Assembly (NCBI RefSeq): GCF_014656075.1
Contig: NZ_BNBS01000048.1
Coordinates: 1-57,013 of the forward strand
DNA: 57,013 nt
Reading direction: 5' to 3'
Origin: Streptomyces hydrogenans
GTDB lineage: Bacteria > Actinomycetota > Actinomycetes > Streptomycetales > Streptomycetaceae
This document shows positions 31,515 to 40,284 of the stretch, piece by piece. Each line of letters opens with the position of its first letter. Position 1 is the stretch's first letter. The notes under the pieces were generated by a model. It ran no database searches, was not told where the DNA came from, and worked only from the letters and a program-made list of their open reading frames with translations. The position numbers were made by a program, and so were the translations under genes.

Positions 31515-32744
31515 ATGAGCACCCTTGCCTGGTTCGCGTGCGCCTCCCTCGTCGTCTGGCTCTGGCTCCTGCTCGGCCAGGGCTTCTTCTGGCGCACGGA
31601 CCAGCGCCTGCCCCGGCCCCGGGATCGCCGCGACGGGCCCCACGCGCGCGTGGGGAGGGAGGAGTGGCCCGGCGTCGTGGTGGTGGTGCCCGCGCGGGAC
31701 GAGGCCGGGGTGCTTCCGCTGAGCCTGCCGTCGCTGCTGGCCCAGGACTATCCGGGCCGGGCCGAGGTGATCCTGGTGGACGACGGGTCCACGGACGGGA
31801 CGGGGCGGCTGGCCGAAGCGCTGGCCGCACGCCGCGGCGGGCTGCCGCTCACGGTGGCGTCGCCGGGCGAGCCCGGGCCGGGGTGGACGGGGAAGCTGTG
31901 GGCGCTGCGGCACGGGATGGCGCTGGCACGCGCGCGGGGGCCGGAGTTCCTGCTCCTCACGGACGCGGACATCGCCCACGCGCCCGACAGTCTGCGACGA
32001 CTGGTGTCCGCCGCCCTGGACGACGACCGGGACCTGGTCTCGCAGATGGCCCGGCTGCGGACGGCGAGCCCCTGGGAGCGGCTGGTGGTCCCGGCCTTCG
32101 TCTACTTCTTCGCCCAGCTCTACCCGTTCCGGTGGATCAACGCCGCACGGCCGCGCGCGACGGCGGCGGCCGGGGGGTGCGTGCTGCTGCGGACGGAGAC
32201 GGCGGTGGCGGCCGGGGTACCGGACGCGATCCGCTCGGCGGTGATCGACGACGTGTCGCTGGCCCGGGCGGTGCGGGCGGCGGGCGGCCGGATCTGGCTG
32301 GGACTGGCGGAGGGGGTCGACTCGGTGCGCCCCTATACCGGGCTCGGCGAGCTGTGGCGGATGGTGACGCGGAGCGCGTACGCCCAGCTGCGGTACCGGC
32401 CGTCGCTGCTCCTGGGGACGGTCGTCGGGCTCGCGCTCGTCTATCTGGTGCCGCCGGTCGCGCTGGTGGCGGGGCTCGTGGCCGGGGACGCGGCGGCGGC
32501 CTGGGCGGGCGGGGCGGCCTGGGCGGTGATGACGGGCACGTACGTCCCGATGCTCCGTCACTACCGGCAGCCGGCGTGGACGGCGGTGTTGCTGCCGTTC
32601 ACCGCCTCCCTCTATCTGGTAATGACGGTGGACTCGGCGGTGCTCCACCACCGGGGGCGGGGCGGGGCCTGGAAGGGGCGGGTCCACCCGGGAGGCCGGA
32701 CGGCCGCGGAGGGCACGGAATTCACCGCTCGCCACGGGGAGTAA
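31515..32744 (+). CDS. hpnB: Hopanoid-biosynthesis-associated glycosyltransferase HpnB-like
   Basis: The 409-residue membrane-bound GT2 glycosyltransferase has an N-terminal anchor (about 3-20), the catalytic core with VVVPARDEAGVLP, EVILVDDGSTDGT and TDADIAHAPDSLRRL, and three C-terminal membrane helices (about 300-390). The segments ERLVVPAFVYFFAQLYPF and AAAGGCVLLR with IDDVSLARAVRAAGG match HpnB of hopanoid clusters. No squalene-hopene cyclase or other hpn gene is in the window, so this is a stand-alone copy. CAGACT lies 7 nt before the ATG, a possible leaderless promoter. The exact sugar donor and acceptor are not known for the family. Confidence 0.85.
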   Translation: MSTLAWFACASLVVWLWLLLGQGFFWRTDQRLPRPRDRRDGPHARVGREEWPGVVVVVPARDEAGVLPLSLPSLLAQDYPGRAEVILVDDGSTDGTGRLAEALAARRGGLPLTVASPGEPGPGWTGKLWALRHGMALARARGPEFLLLTDADIAHAPDSLRRLVSAALDDDRDLVSQMARLRTASPWERLVVPAFVYFFAQLYPFRWINAARPRATAAAGGCVLLRTETAVAAGVPDAIRSAVIDDVSLARAVRAAGGRIWLGLAEGVDSVRPYTGLGELWRMVTRSAYAQLRYRPSLLLGTVVGLALVYLVPPVALVAGLVAGDAAAAWAGGAAWAVMTGTYVPMLRHYRQPAWTAVLLPFTASLYLVMTVDSAVLHHRGRGGAWKGRVHPGGRTAAEGTEFTARHGE

Positions 32745-33060
32745 CGCGGTGAATTCGGCGCGTGTACGCTCCGCCCTTCGGCGTCGGATTGACGATTCGA
32801 CTTACCCAAGATCACTTCTCCCACTCCTTCCGGTCGCTTTTTCTTTATCCGTTCTTCATACCGGACGGGAGGGCCGGCGCCGATCGGCGCGACCCATCGG
32901 TAACCCCCTCTCAGCTCGGGTTTTGCGCGATCATGGGACAACGGCATGCCCGTTTTTGGCACGTTCGCTCGGGTTGGGGATCCGCGACCGCCAGAAGCCC
33001 GTCAAAGAAGCTGTTGAGCGGGCTCCCCAATCGGCAGATCGTGGGCTTAACTTATGTGCC
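32745..33060. promoter_or_regulatory. 316-nt gene-free region upstream of the Pro-rich protein
   Basis: The stretch is T-rich by local standards (CTTTTTCTTTATC near 32837-32850) and holds a perfect 14-bp palindrome, GCGCCGATCGGCGC (32877-32890), plus a small TGCC-N7-GGCA hairpin near 32946-32960. Frames through it lack coding character. TAACTT at 33048-33053 lies 7 nt before the next ATG and may be a leaderless -10 box. I cannot assign a known riboswitch or sRNA. Confidence 0.4.
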
Positions 33061-33588
33061 ATGACCTCCCCCCGCTCCAGCTATGGAGGCGGTTACCACA
33101 CCGCGCCGTCCTTCCCGGACACCCCTATCTACGACTCCCTGGTCGCGGAGCGGGGCACGCCTCAGATCGCCCCGATCCGAGTGCCCGCCGCGTACGAGGC
33201 CCCCGTCGGCTACCCGACACCCGCGCCGACCGGCTCCTACCTGCCGGCGCTCCCGGCGGCCCTGCCCGCCCTCCCCTCGGCGCCCTCCCCCCAGCCGGCG
33301 CCGGCCTACCACGGCGGCGGCTACGGATACCCGCAGCCGGCCCCGCAGATGATGGCCCCGCAGATGGCGCCCGCGCCGCTCCAGCCGGCGCCCTCGCCGT
33401 ACATCCCGCAGCAGCCCGCGCCGCCGCGCGGCTACCCGGGAGGACCGGTCCCGCAGCCGGCCCGCCCGATGGCCACCGGCTACGAGGCGATGCGCCCCGC
33501 CGCCCCGCGCCCCGCACCGGCGCCGGTACCGGCCCCCGCGCAGTACCACGACCCGTACAACCGCCCCTACCAGGGAGGCGGTTACTGA
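33061..33588 (+). CDS. Pro/Ala-rich conserved Streptomyces protein
   Basis: The 175-residue protein begins MTSPRSSYGGGYHTAPSF, continues with a conserved-looking segment (PDTPIYDSLVAERGTPQIAP), then becomes low-complexity: runs of Pro, Ala, Gln, Tyr and Gly to a C-terminal RPYQGGGY. It is probably largely disordered. I recall similar short proteins across Streptomyces (a DUF family) but no function. No signal peptide or membrane segment is visible. The start was chosen because the Met begins the conserved part and follows a TAACTT box by 7 nt. MOSC-domain gene follows 52 nt later on the same strand. Confidence 0.8.
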   Translation: MTSPRSSYGGGYHTAPSFPDTPIYDSLVAERGTPQIAPIRVPAAYEAPVGYPTPAPTGSYLPALPAALPALPSAPSPQPAPAYHGGGYGYPQPAPQMMAPQMAPAPLQPAPSPYIPQQPAPPRGYPGGPVPQPARPMATGYEAMRPAAPRPAPAPVPAPAQYHDPYNRPYQGGGY

Positions 33589-33640
33589 CGGGCCACGGAG
33601 CGCGTCCCGACGGGGGCGGAGCGGCTGGCAGGATGAGCCC

Positions 33641-34465
33641 ATGGCTGATCCCGTCCTCCGCTCCGTCCACGTCCATCCGGTGAAGGCCCTGCGCGCGCTC
33701 GACCGCGCCGAGGCCGAGGTGCGGCCCTGGGGCCTCGCGCACGACCGCCGCTGGGCCGTCGTCGACGCCGGCGGCACGGTCATGACCCAGCGCCGTCACC
33801 CCCGGATGGCCCTCGCGTCCGCCGAACCCCTCCCGGACGGCGGCCTGCGGCTCACCGCGCCCGGTCGCGAGCCGCTCGTGGTGCCGGTGCCCGAGCCCTC
33901 GGTCACGCTCACCATGGACATCTTCGACCAGGCCGTGGAGACGGTGCCCGCCGGCGAGCCGGCCGCCGCCTGGTTCTCCGCCTACCTGGAGGCCGACGCG
34001 CGCCTCGTCCACCTGGACGCGCCCGAGCACCGGCGCCCGATCGACCCCGACTTCGCGCGGCCCGGCGAGACGGTCAACCTCGCCGACGGCTACCCGCTGC
34101 TCGTCACCGCCCTCGCCTCCCTCGACGCCCTCAACGCGCTGATCGAGCGGGGCGACCACGCCCACGAGGGCCCGCTGCCCATGAGCCGCTTCCGGCCCAA
34201 CCTGGTCGTCGAGGGCACCGACGCGTGGGCGGAGGACGGCTGGACCCGGCTCGCCGTGGGCGAGGTGACCTTCCGGGTGGCCAAGCCGTGCGGCCGGTGC
34301 GTGGTGACCACCACCGACCAGACCACCGCGGCGCGCGGCAAGGAGCCGCTGCGGACGCTCGGCCGGCACCGCAAGCTGAACGGCAAGCTGGTCTTCGGCC
34401 AGAACCTCGTCCCCGAGCACCCGGGAACCGTCCGCGTCGGCGACCCGGTGAAGATCCTCGACTGA
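33641..34465 (+). CDS. MOSC-domain protein (mARC/MoCo-sulfurase C-terminal type)
   Basis: The 274-residue protein has the N-terminal MOSC beta-barrel part (LRSVHVHPVKALR, GLAHDRRWAVVDAGG) and the C-terminal MOSC domain (about 125-270) with the conserved Cys in KPCGRCVVTTTDQ that binds the molybdenum cofactor in mARC and YcbX proteins. Its likely role is reduction of N-hydroxylated compounds or handling of Mo cofactor, with an unknown redox partner. Length is typical for the actinobacterial stand-alone form. CAGGAT lies 6 nt before the ATG, a weak leaderless candidate. Confidence 0.88.
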   Translation: MADPVLRSVHVHPVKALRALDRAEAEVRPWGLAHDRRWAVVDAGGTVMTQRRHPRMALASAEPLPDGGLRLTAPGREPLVVPVPEPSVTLTMDIFDQAVETVPAGEPAAAWFSAYLEADARLVHLDAPEHRRPIDPDFARPGETVNLADGYPLLVTALASLDALNALIERGDHAHEGPLPMSRFRPNLVVEGTDAWAEDGWTRLAVGEVTFRVAKPCGRCVVTTTDQTTAARGKEPLRTLGRHRKLNGKLVFGQNLVPEHPGTVRVGDPVKILD

Positions 34466-34553
34466 GCCCGGCCCCCTCCCCCGCTCGACAGGCGAACCGC
34501 GCGCCCCGCGGGCACACTCGTCGGAGGAGCGACGAACGAGGGGGTCCCGGAAC

Positions 34554-35162
34554 ATGCGCGCAGTCACCGGACTCTGGCGCTGGCGGCACAATCCCCTGCG
34601 CCGCGGGACGGACCTGGTCGAGGCGTGGGTGGCACTCGTGGCCGTCCTCGCGCTGTGCCTGGCCGTGCCCGCGGCAGGCTACGCGGCCGGCTCGGCCGCG
34701 CGGCAGTCGCTCCAGCGCGCGGCCCACGCCCAGCAGGCGGGCCGCGTGGCGACCACCGCCTACGTGCCCCGCTCCGCCCCGACGCCCCCGTTTTCCGCCG
34801 CGTCGAGCGACCAGGCGGCCGAACAGCGGTTCCGGCGGGCGGTCGTGGCCCGCTGGACCGCCCCCGACGGCACGTCCCGCACGGGCACCGTGACCACCTC
34901 CCGGGGCAGCTCCTCACCCGGCGACTCCTTCGCGCTGTGGACCGACCGCACGGGCCGGCCCGTGACGGCGCCGCTGGCCCAGGACACCGCCCGCGCCCAC
35001 GCCGTCCTCGTCGGACTCACGGTGGCCGTCCTGGCCGGAGTCGCCGTCGAGCTCGTGCGGCGACTGGTGATGCGACACCTGCGGATGCGGCGCTACGCAC
35101 GGCTGGACCGCGCGTGGGCGTCGGTCGGCCCCGACTGGGGACGGACCGGCGCCGGGAGCTGA
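34554..35162 (+). CDS. Rv1733c-like two-helix membrane protein
   Basis: The 202-residue protein has a Trp/Arg-rich N-terminus (LWRWRHNPLRRGTD), one transmembrane helix (about 25-45), a central extracytoplasmic part of about 95 residues rich in Thr, Ser and Ala, a second helix (about 145-165) and a basic C-terminal tail. This layout matches the Rv1733c family, common in streptomycetes and known in Mycobacterium as a latency antigen. Function is unknown. It starts at ATG 34554 after a GAGGGGG ribosome binding site. Confidence 0.82.
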   Translation: MRAVTGLWRWRHNPLRRGTDLVEAWVALVAVLALCLAVPAAGYAAGSAARQSLQRAAHAQQAGRVATTAYVPRSAPTPPFSAASSDQAAEQRFRRAVVARWTAPDGTSRTGTVTTSRGSSSPGDSFALWTDRTGRPVTAPLAQDTARAHAVLVGLTVAVLAGVAVELVRRLVMRHLRMRRYARLDRAWASVGPDWGRTGAGS

Positions 35163-35371
35163 CGCACCGCTGGAACCGGAGGTTCCGTGCCCCGTACGGG
35201 TGCGGCTCTACGACCCGTCAACCCCGCGCCGCCGCGCGCGCTACGGTGGGGCGACGGATCCCCCGTCCAGGGGACGGGATCCACGGTCATGGACCCCCTC
35301 CGCGGGATCCACCACACCGGATCCCGGATCCGGTTCAGCGTCGGCGCACGAGGCGGGGGCAGAGCACACCC
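35163..35371 (+). promoter_or_regulatory. Intergenic region with five GGATCC hexamers and a hairpin
   Basis: Within about 85 nt (35256-35333) GGATCC occurs five times. The first two copies form an imperfect inverted repeat (13-nt and 11-nt arms, about 35256-35281) that could fold in the leader of the next gene. The region has no other gene. Whether the repeats bind a protein is unknown. Confidence 0.35.
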
Positions 35372-37804
35372 ATGGCACAGGGCACGGTCCAGGTGACGCA
35401 CACCGGCACGTCGCGGTGGCGGCGCCGCACGGGCGAGTACGCCTCCCTCGCCGCCGCGCTGGAGGCCGCCGGCGACGGCGACGTCCTCACCGTCGCGCCC
35501 GGCACGTACCGCGAGAACCTCGTCGTGACCCGGGCGGTGACCCTGCGGGGGCCCGAGGACGGGGCGGGGCCGGTGCGGATCGCGCCGCCGGACGGGGTGC
35601 CGCTGACCCTGCGGGCCTCGGCCGTCGTGCAGGACCTGCACATCGAGGGCCAGGACGTGGCGGCCCCGGCGCTGCTCGTCGAGGACGGCACTCCCGAACT
35701 GCTCGACCTGCGGATCATGACGCGTTCGGCCGCCGGGATCGAGGTGCGCGGCCGGGCCCGGCCGACCGCCCGGCGCTGCACGGTCGACAACCCGGCCGGG
35801 GTGGGCATCGCCACCGTCGACGGCGCGGGCGGGGTCTTCGAGGAGTGCGAGGTCGTCTCCGCCGGGCAGGCCGGGGTGTCCGTGCGCGGCGGGGCGCACC
35901 CCCGGCTCGAACGGTGCCGGGTGCACCACGCCTCGGGCGCGGGGATCGCCGTCACCGGCGAGGGCAGCGGCCTGGAGGGCATCGGCTGCGAGGTGTACGA
36001 GATCAAGGGCGCCGGCCTCCAGATCGCGGCCCGCGCCACCGCGCACCTGGTCGACTCCACCGTGCACCGCACCTCCGCCGACGGCGTCACCCTGGACACC
36101 GACGCCGTGCTGACGCTCTCCGACTGCGACATCCACGACGTGCCCGAGAACGCGGTGGACCTGCGCTCGCGCTCGGTGCTCACGCTCACCCGGTCGACCG
36201 TGCGCCGGTTCGGGCGCAACGGCCTCTCGGTGTGGGACCCGGGCACGCGCGTGGACGCCCACCAGTGCGAGATCCACGACAGCACGGGCGACTACCCGGC
36301 GGTGTGGGTGAGCGACGGCGCGAGCGCGGTGCTCGACGCGTGCCGGGTGCACGACGTGCCGGACGCGCTCTTCGTGCTGGACCGGGGCTCGCGGGTGGAC
36401 GTGGTGGACAGCGACCTCACGCAGGTGCGGAACACCGCCGTGTCGGTGAGCGACGGCGCCACCGCCCAGCTCGACGACTGCCGGATCAAGGAGGCCGCCA
36501 CCGGGGCCTGGTTCCGCGACCACGGCAGCGGCGGCACCCTCGCCAACTGCACCGTGGACGCCGTGCAGACCGGCGTCATCGTCACCAAGGGCGCCGATCC
36601 GACGGTAGAGCGCTGTGTGGTGACCTCCCCCGCCGAGGCCGGGTTCTACGTGTCGGCGGAGGGCCGGGGCACCTTCCACGGCTGCCGGGTCACCGGCAGC
36701 GGCGGCTACGGCTTCCACGTGATGGACGGCTGCCGGACGGTGCTGCGCCGCTGCCGGACCGAGCGGTGCGCGCGCGGGGGGTACGAGTTCCCCGAGGACG
36801 GGCTCGAGGTCGAGGACTGCACCGGTGACGAGAGCGCCGTACGGACCCCGCCGGTGCCCGAGCCGGTGCCCGCCCCGGTCCTGACGGCCGGACGGCACTC
36901 GCCCGGCCTGCTCGGCGCCTATCCCCCGGCGCGTGCCGCCGCGCCCGCCCCGGCGCCGATGCCCGCGCCGACGGCCGCGCCGGTCCCCGCGCCGCGTTCC
37001 TCGGACGACGTGCTGGGCGCGCTCGACGCGCTGGTCGGCCTGGACAGCGTCAAGCACGAGGTGCGGACGCTCACCAACATGATCGAGGTGGGCCGGAAGC
37101 GGCGGGAGGCCGGGCTGAAGGCCGCCTCGGTCCGCCGCCACCTCGTCTTCACCGGCAACCCGGGCACCGGCAAGACCACGGTCGCCCGGCTCTACGGGGA
37201 GATCCTCGCCTCGCTCGGCGTGCTGGAGAGCGGGCACCTGGTGGAGGTCTCCCGGGTCGACCTGGTCGGCGAGCACATCGGCTCGACCGCGATCCGCACC
37301 CAGGAGGCGTTCGAGCGGGCGCGCGGCGGGGTGCTGTTCGTGGACGAGGCGTACGCGCTGTCGCCGGAGGACTCGGGGCGCGACTTCGGGCGCGAGGCCA
37401 TCGACACGCTGGTGAAGCTGATGGAGGACCACCGGGACGCCGTGGTGGTCATCGTGGCCGGCTACACCGCCGAGATGGAGCGCTTCCTGACGGTCAACCC
37501 CGGTGTGGCGTCCCGCTTCTCACGGACCATCAGCTTCGGCGACTACACGCCGCGGGAGCTGCTGCGGATCGTGCGGCAGCAGACGGACGAGCACGAGTAC
37601 CGGCTCGCGGAGGGCGCGGACGACGCCCTCCTGACGTACTTCGAGAAGCTGCCGAAGGGCCCGGCCTTCGGCAACGGGCGGACCGCGCGCCAGACCTTCG
37701 AGTCGATGGTGGAGCGGCACGCGGGCCGCGTCGCCGTGCTCGCCGAGGCGAGCACGGACGACCTGACCCTGCTCTACCCGGAGGACCTGCCCGAGCTCCC
37801 CTGA
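35372..37804 (+). CDS. Parallel beta-helix domain fused to CbxX/EccA-like AAA+ ATPase
   Basis: The 810-residue protein has two parts. Residues about 20-485 are a right-handed parallel beta-helix built from about 20 short repeats (for example 'LDDCRIKEAATGAWFRD', 'VERCVVTSPAEAGFYV'), with the CASH/NosD-type pattern. A Pro/Ala linker (about 490-540) leads to an AAA+ module (about 545-790) of the CbxX/CfqX type, also seen in EccA of type VII secretion. Walker A TGNPGTGKTT, Walker B GGVLFVDEAYAL, sensor 1 VVIVAGYTAEM and the arginine finger SRFSRTI are intact. No signal peptide is seen, so it acts in the cytoplasm. Its target is unknown. The 3' end overlaps the convergent gene by 31 nt. Confidence 0.88.
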   Translation: MAQGTVQVTHTGTSRWRRRTGEYASLAAALEAAGDGDVLTVAPGTYRENLVVTRAVTLRGPEDGAGPVRIAPPDGVPLTLRASAVVQDLHIEGQDVAAPALLVEDGTPELLDLRIMTRSAAGIEVRGRARPTARRCTVDNPAGVGIATVDGAGGVFEECEVVSAGQAGVSVRGGAHPRLERCRVHHASGAGIAVTGEGSGLEGIGCEVYEIKGAGLQIAARATAHLVDSTVHRTSADGVTLDTDAVLTLSDCDIHDVPENAVDLRSRSVLTLTRSTVRRFGRNGLSVWDPGTRVDAHQCEIHDSTGDYPAVWVSDGASAVLDACRVHDVPDALFVLDRGSRVDVVDSDLTQVRNTAVSVSDGATAQLDDCRIKEAATGAWFRDHGSGGTLANCTVDAVQTGVIVTKGADPTVERCVVTSPAEAGFYVSAEGRGTFHGCRVTGSGGYGFHVMDGCRTVLRRCRTERCARGGYEFPEDGLEVEDCTGDESAVRTPPVPEPVPAPVLTAGRHSPGLLGAYPPARAAAPAPAPMPAPTAAPVPAPRSSDDVLGALDALVGLDSVKHEVRTLTNMIEVGRKRREAGLKAASVRRHLVFTGNPGTGKTTVARLYGEILASLGVLESGHLVEVSRVDLVGEHIGSTAIRTQEAFERARGGVLFVDEAYALSPEDSGRDFGREAIDTLVKLMEDHRDAVVVIVAGYTAEMERFLTVNPGVASRFSRTISFGDYTPRELLRIVRQQTDEHEYRLAEGADDALLTYFEKLPKGPAFGNGRTARQTFESMVERHAGRVAVLAEASTDDLTLLYPEDLPELP

Positions 37805-40149
37805 TCCGTACCGCCCCGGTCCGGGCCGTCCCGGCCCGAACCGTCGTGGTCCGCCGTCTCCTCGGGGGTCCGCTGGCGGGGCAGCGCGGGCAGCAGCCGG
37901 TCCAGCAGCGCCGCCCGGCAGCTCGCGAAGGCCGGGTCGGCCTGGTAGTCGGAGTGGCCGAGGACCGGTTCGGGCAGCGGGTGGGCGCGGGTGCGTCCGT
38001 ACGCCACGGGGTCGCGCAGCACCGGGGCGTCGACGGCCGGACGGCCGCCCTCGGCGGGGACCCGGACGGGGCCGCCGATGGGGTCGGTGGCGCGGTGCAG
38101 GTTGGTCCAGCAGTGCACGGCCCGGTGGAGGCCGCGCAGCGCCTCGGGACCGAAGTAGGCCGGGAACCAGCGGCCGTAGAGCCGTTCCAGCGGGGAGCCG
38201 TAGGTGAGGAGGGCGACCCGGGCGCGGGTGGCGGACGGCAGCTGCCACACGGCCGCCGCGGCGAGCACGCTGCCCTGGGAGTGGCCGGAGATGACGAGCC
38301 GGCCGCCGGTGTGCCGGGTCCAGGAGCTCATCCGCCAGGTGAGGTCGGGTACGGCCCGTTCCGCGTAGCAGGGCGGCGCGAAGGGGTGGGCGGCGCGCGG
38401 CCAGAAGGTGCCGACGTCCCACAGGATGCCGATGGTGCGGCGGGCGGAGGCGTCGCGATAGGCGCGGCGGCCCCAGGTGACGAAGAGCAGGAAGCCGAAG
38501 CCGATCATCCAGGAACCGAGCGCCTGGGTGGTGGCGGCGAGGGCGGCGACCGCGGGGTGGGCGCCGGAGAAGGCGCGGCCGGGGACGGCGTCGCTGGACC
38601 AGGCGCCGGCAACGGAGGCGGCGCCGAGGAGCAGCGCGGTGGCGGAGACGACGGCGACGAGGACGGGGGCGGAGTCGGTGAGCGAGGCGCGGGCGCGGCT
38701 CGCGGCGATCTGGCCGGTGCGGACCGGGTCGGGGCTCTCGCCGGCGTAGTCGGCCTCGACGGCGGTCCGCAGTCGGCGGCCGGCGAGCACGGTCCGGGCG
38801 CCGAGGAGCGCGGCGGGCGCGAGCAACAGCAGGAGCAGGACGGGGATGACGGACGCCTGCCAGCTGAGGAGGACGGGCGGGCCGACCAGCGGGCTGCCCT
38901 CGGAGCCCGGGGTGGCGGCTCCGTCGAGCCAGTCCGCGACCCACTGGGCGACGCCGCCGGACATGACCCCGCCGAGCGCGCAGGCCAGCATGGCGGTGGC
39001 GGGCCCGCCGAGCCCGGCGAGGGCGGTGCGGGGGTCGCGCCGGGGCCGCTGGAGCAGCAGGGCGACGGCGCCGAGGGCGACGACGAGGCCGCCCTGGGCC
39101 AGGGTGAGGGCCCCGAAGACGGCGTTCCCGGGGAGGGTGCCGCCGGAGTGCCAGCCGGGCCGGGCCCACGCGGTGTGCACGGCGGTCAGGACGAGCAGGG
39201 TGAGGGCCGCGGCCGGCAGGCGGGTGAACAGGGCGCGCTCGACGCGCTGGTCGATCCGGCGTTCGCTGCGGCCGCGGCCGCAGACCGCCCACAGGACGAG
39301 GGCGCCGCAGGTCACGAGGGCGGCCCGCAGGGCGAGTCCGCCGGTGGCGAGGGTGCCGGTGTCCTGCCGGGCGGGGGCGGCGGCGAGGGCCGCGGCGACG
39401 GTGAGGAAGCCGGCCGCGGTGTGCGCGGCGCGCAGTCGGGCGACGAGCCGCCTCCCGTACCAGAATCCGGGCCGGCCGAGCGCGGGGCGCGGGTCCCCGG
39501 CGGGTACGGCGGCGGCGTCGGTGGGCGGGCGCTGGGCCTCGTAGGCGCTCCAGGTGCGGTGCGAGAGGTACCAGAGGAGGCCGACGAGGGCGGCCGGGAG
39601 GACGGCGGCGAGGGCGAGGCGGCGGCCCGGGCCGGACCACCAGCCGCCCCGGTCGGCGGAGAGGAAGCCGAGCCAGGCGCGGCCGTCGGCGCAGGCGGGG
39701 GTCCCGGCGCACTGCCAGGCCGTCAGGTCGAGGGCGACCTCGCAGACGGCGGCGGTGAGCAGCACGGTGAGACTGAGGGCGAGGAGCCGGACGAGGACGC
39801 CGTAGAGCCGGACGAGGCCGGGGCGGCCGACGGCCGGCGGGCGCATCCAGTGCGCGAGGTTGACCACCATGAACGGCAGGAGCAGCAGCCACAGGGCGCG
39901 GGCGCCGTCGCCGGAGGTCAGGTTGGACCAGACGTACGCCTCCGGCACCGGCCGGGCCGCGTACCGCTCGGGATGGTCCTCGGCGTCGAGGTCCTCGGCG
40001 CGCCGGTGCACGGCCGCGGTCTCGTCGCCGGTGACCCGTACGGTCCTGGGGTCGTCCAGCATGGACTGGGGGGTGGCTCCGCCGACTCCGTGGACGAGGA
40101 GTTCGAGCGCCGCGCCCCCGTGCTCGGGGGCGGGTGTGGCAGGGGACAC
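37774..40149 (-). CDS. Multi-spanning membrane protein with C-terminal lipase-like alpha/beta hydrolase domain
   Basis: The 791-residue protein starts with ELLVHGVGGATPQSML (about 15-30), a beta-strand and oxyanion-type HG motif of alpha/beta hydrolases. About eight to ten transmembrane helices follow between residues 85 and 560. The nucleophile elbow is ISGHSQGS, Ser about 624, followed by LTYGSPLERLYGRWFP and a C-terminal His candidate (GHSDY, about 733). The hydrolase fold thus appears split around the membrane region. A lipid or cell-envelope ester is a plausible substrate, but nothing in the context shows this. The Ser/Gly/Asp-rich tail (about 760-791) is disordered. GTG start after GAGAGGAAG. 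Confidence 0.75.
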   Translation of the reverse strand: MSPATPAPEHGGAALELLVHGVGGATPQSMLDDPRTVRVTGDETAAVHRRAEDLDAEDHPERYAARPVPEAYVWSNLTSGDGARALWLLLLPFMVVNLAHWMRPPAVGRPGLVRLYGVLVRLLALSLTVLLTAAVCEVALDLTAWQCAGTPACADGRAWLGFLSADRGGWWSGPGRRLALAAVLPAALVGLLWYLSHRTWSAYEAQRPPTDAAAVPAGDPRPALGRPGFWYGRRLVARLRAAHTAAGFLTVAAALAAAPARQDTGTLATGGLALRAALVTCGALVLWAVCGRGRSERRIDQRVERALFTRLPAAALTLLVLTAVHTAWARPGWHSGGTLPGNAVFGALTLAQGGLVVALGAVALLLQRPRRDPRTALAGLGGPATAMLACALGGVMSGGVAQWVADWLDGAATPGSEGSPLVGPPVLLSWQASVIPVLLLLLLAPAALLGARTVLAGRRLRTAVEADYAGESPDPVRTGQIAASRARASLTDSAPVLVAVVSATALLLGAASVAGAWSSDAVPGRAFSGAHPAVAALAATTQALGSWMIGFGFLLFVTWGRRAYRDASARRTIGILWDVGTFWPRAAHPFAPPCYAERAVPDLTWRMSSWTRHTGGRLVISGHSQGSVLAAAAVWQLPSATRARVALLTYGSPLERLYGRWFPAYFGPEALRGLHRAVHCWTNLHRATDPIGGPVRVPAEGGRPAVDAPVLRDPVAYGRTRAHPLPEPVLGHSDYQADPAFASCRAALLDRLLPALPRQRTPEETADHDGSGRDGPDRGGTDQGSSGRSSG

Positions 40150-40284
40150 TTAGGAGTCTTCCTCTCGTGAGTGGGAGGATGCGACGTCGGCTCCAGGATC
40201 GCGGACGACCGTGCGCCCGCGCACGGTCTCTCACCGAATCCGACAGCCATCCCCTCGTCTCCTGCGGAAGGACCGGCCCCGGCG

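Noticed and set aside
32762..33064. 100-codon frame in the gap before the Pro-rich protein
   Set aside because: Its composition does not follow the high third-position GC of real genes here, and it overlaps the next start out of frame.
34625..35371. In-frame upstream extension of the beta-helix/ATPase gene
   Set aside because: It would overlap the Rv1733c-like gene almost fully; the protein similarity begins at the ATG at 35372.
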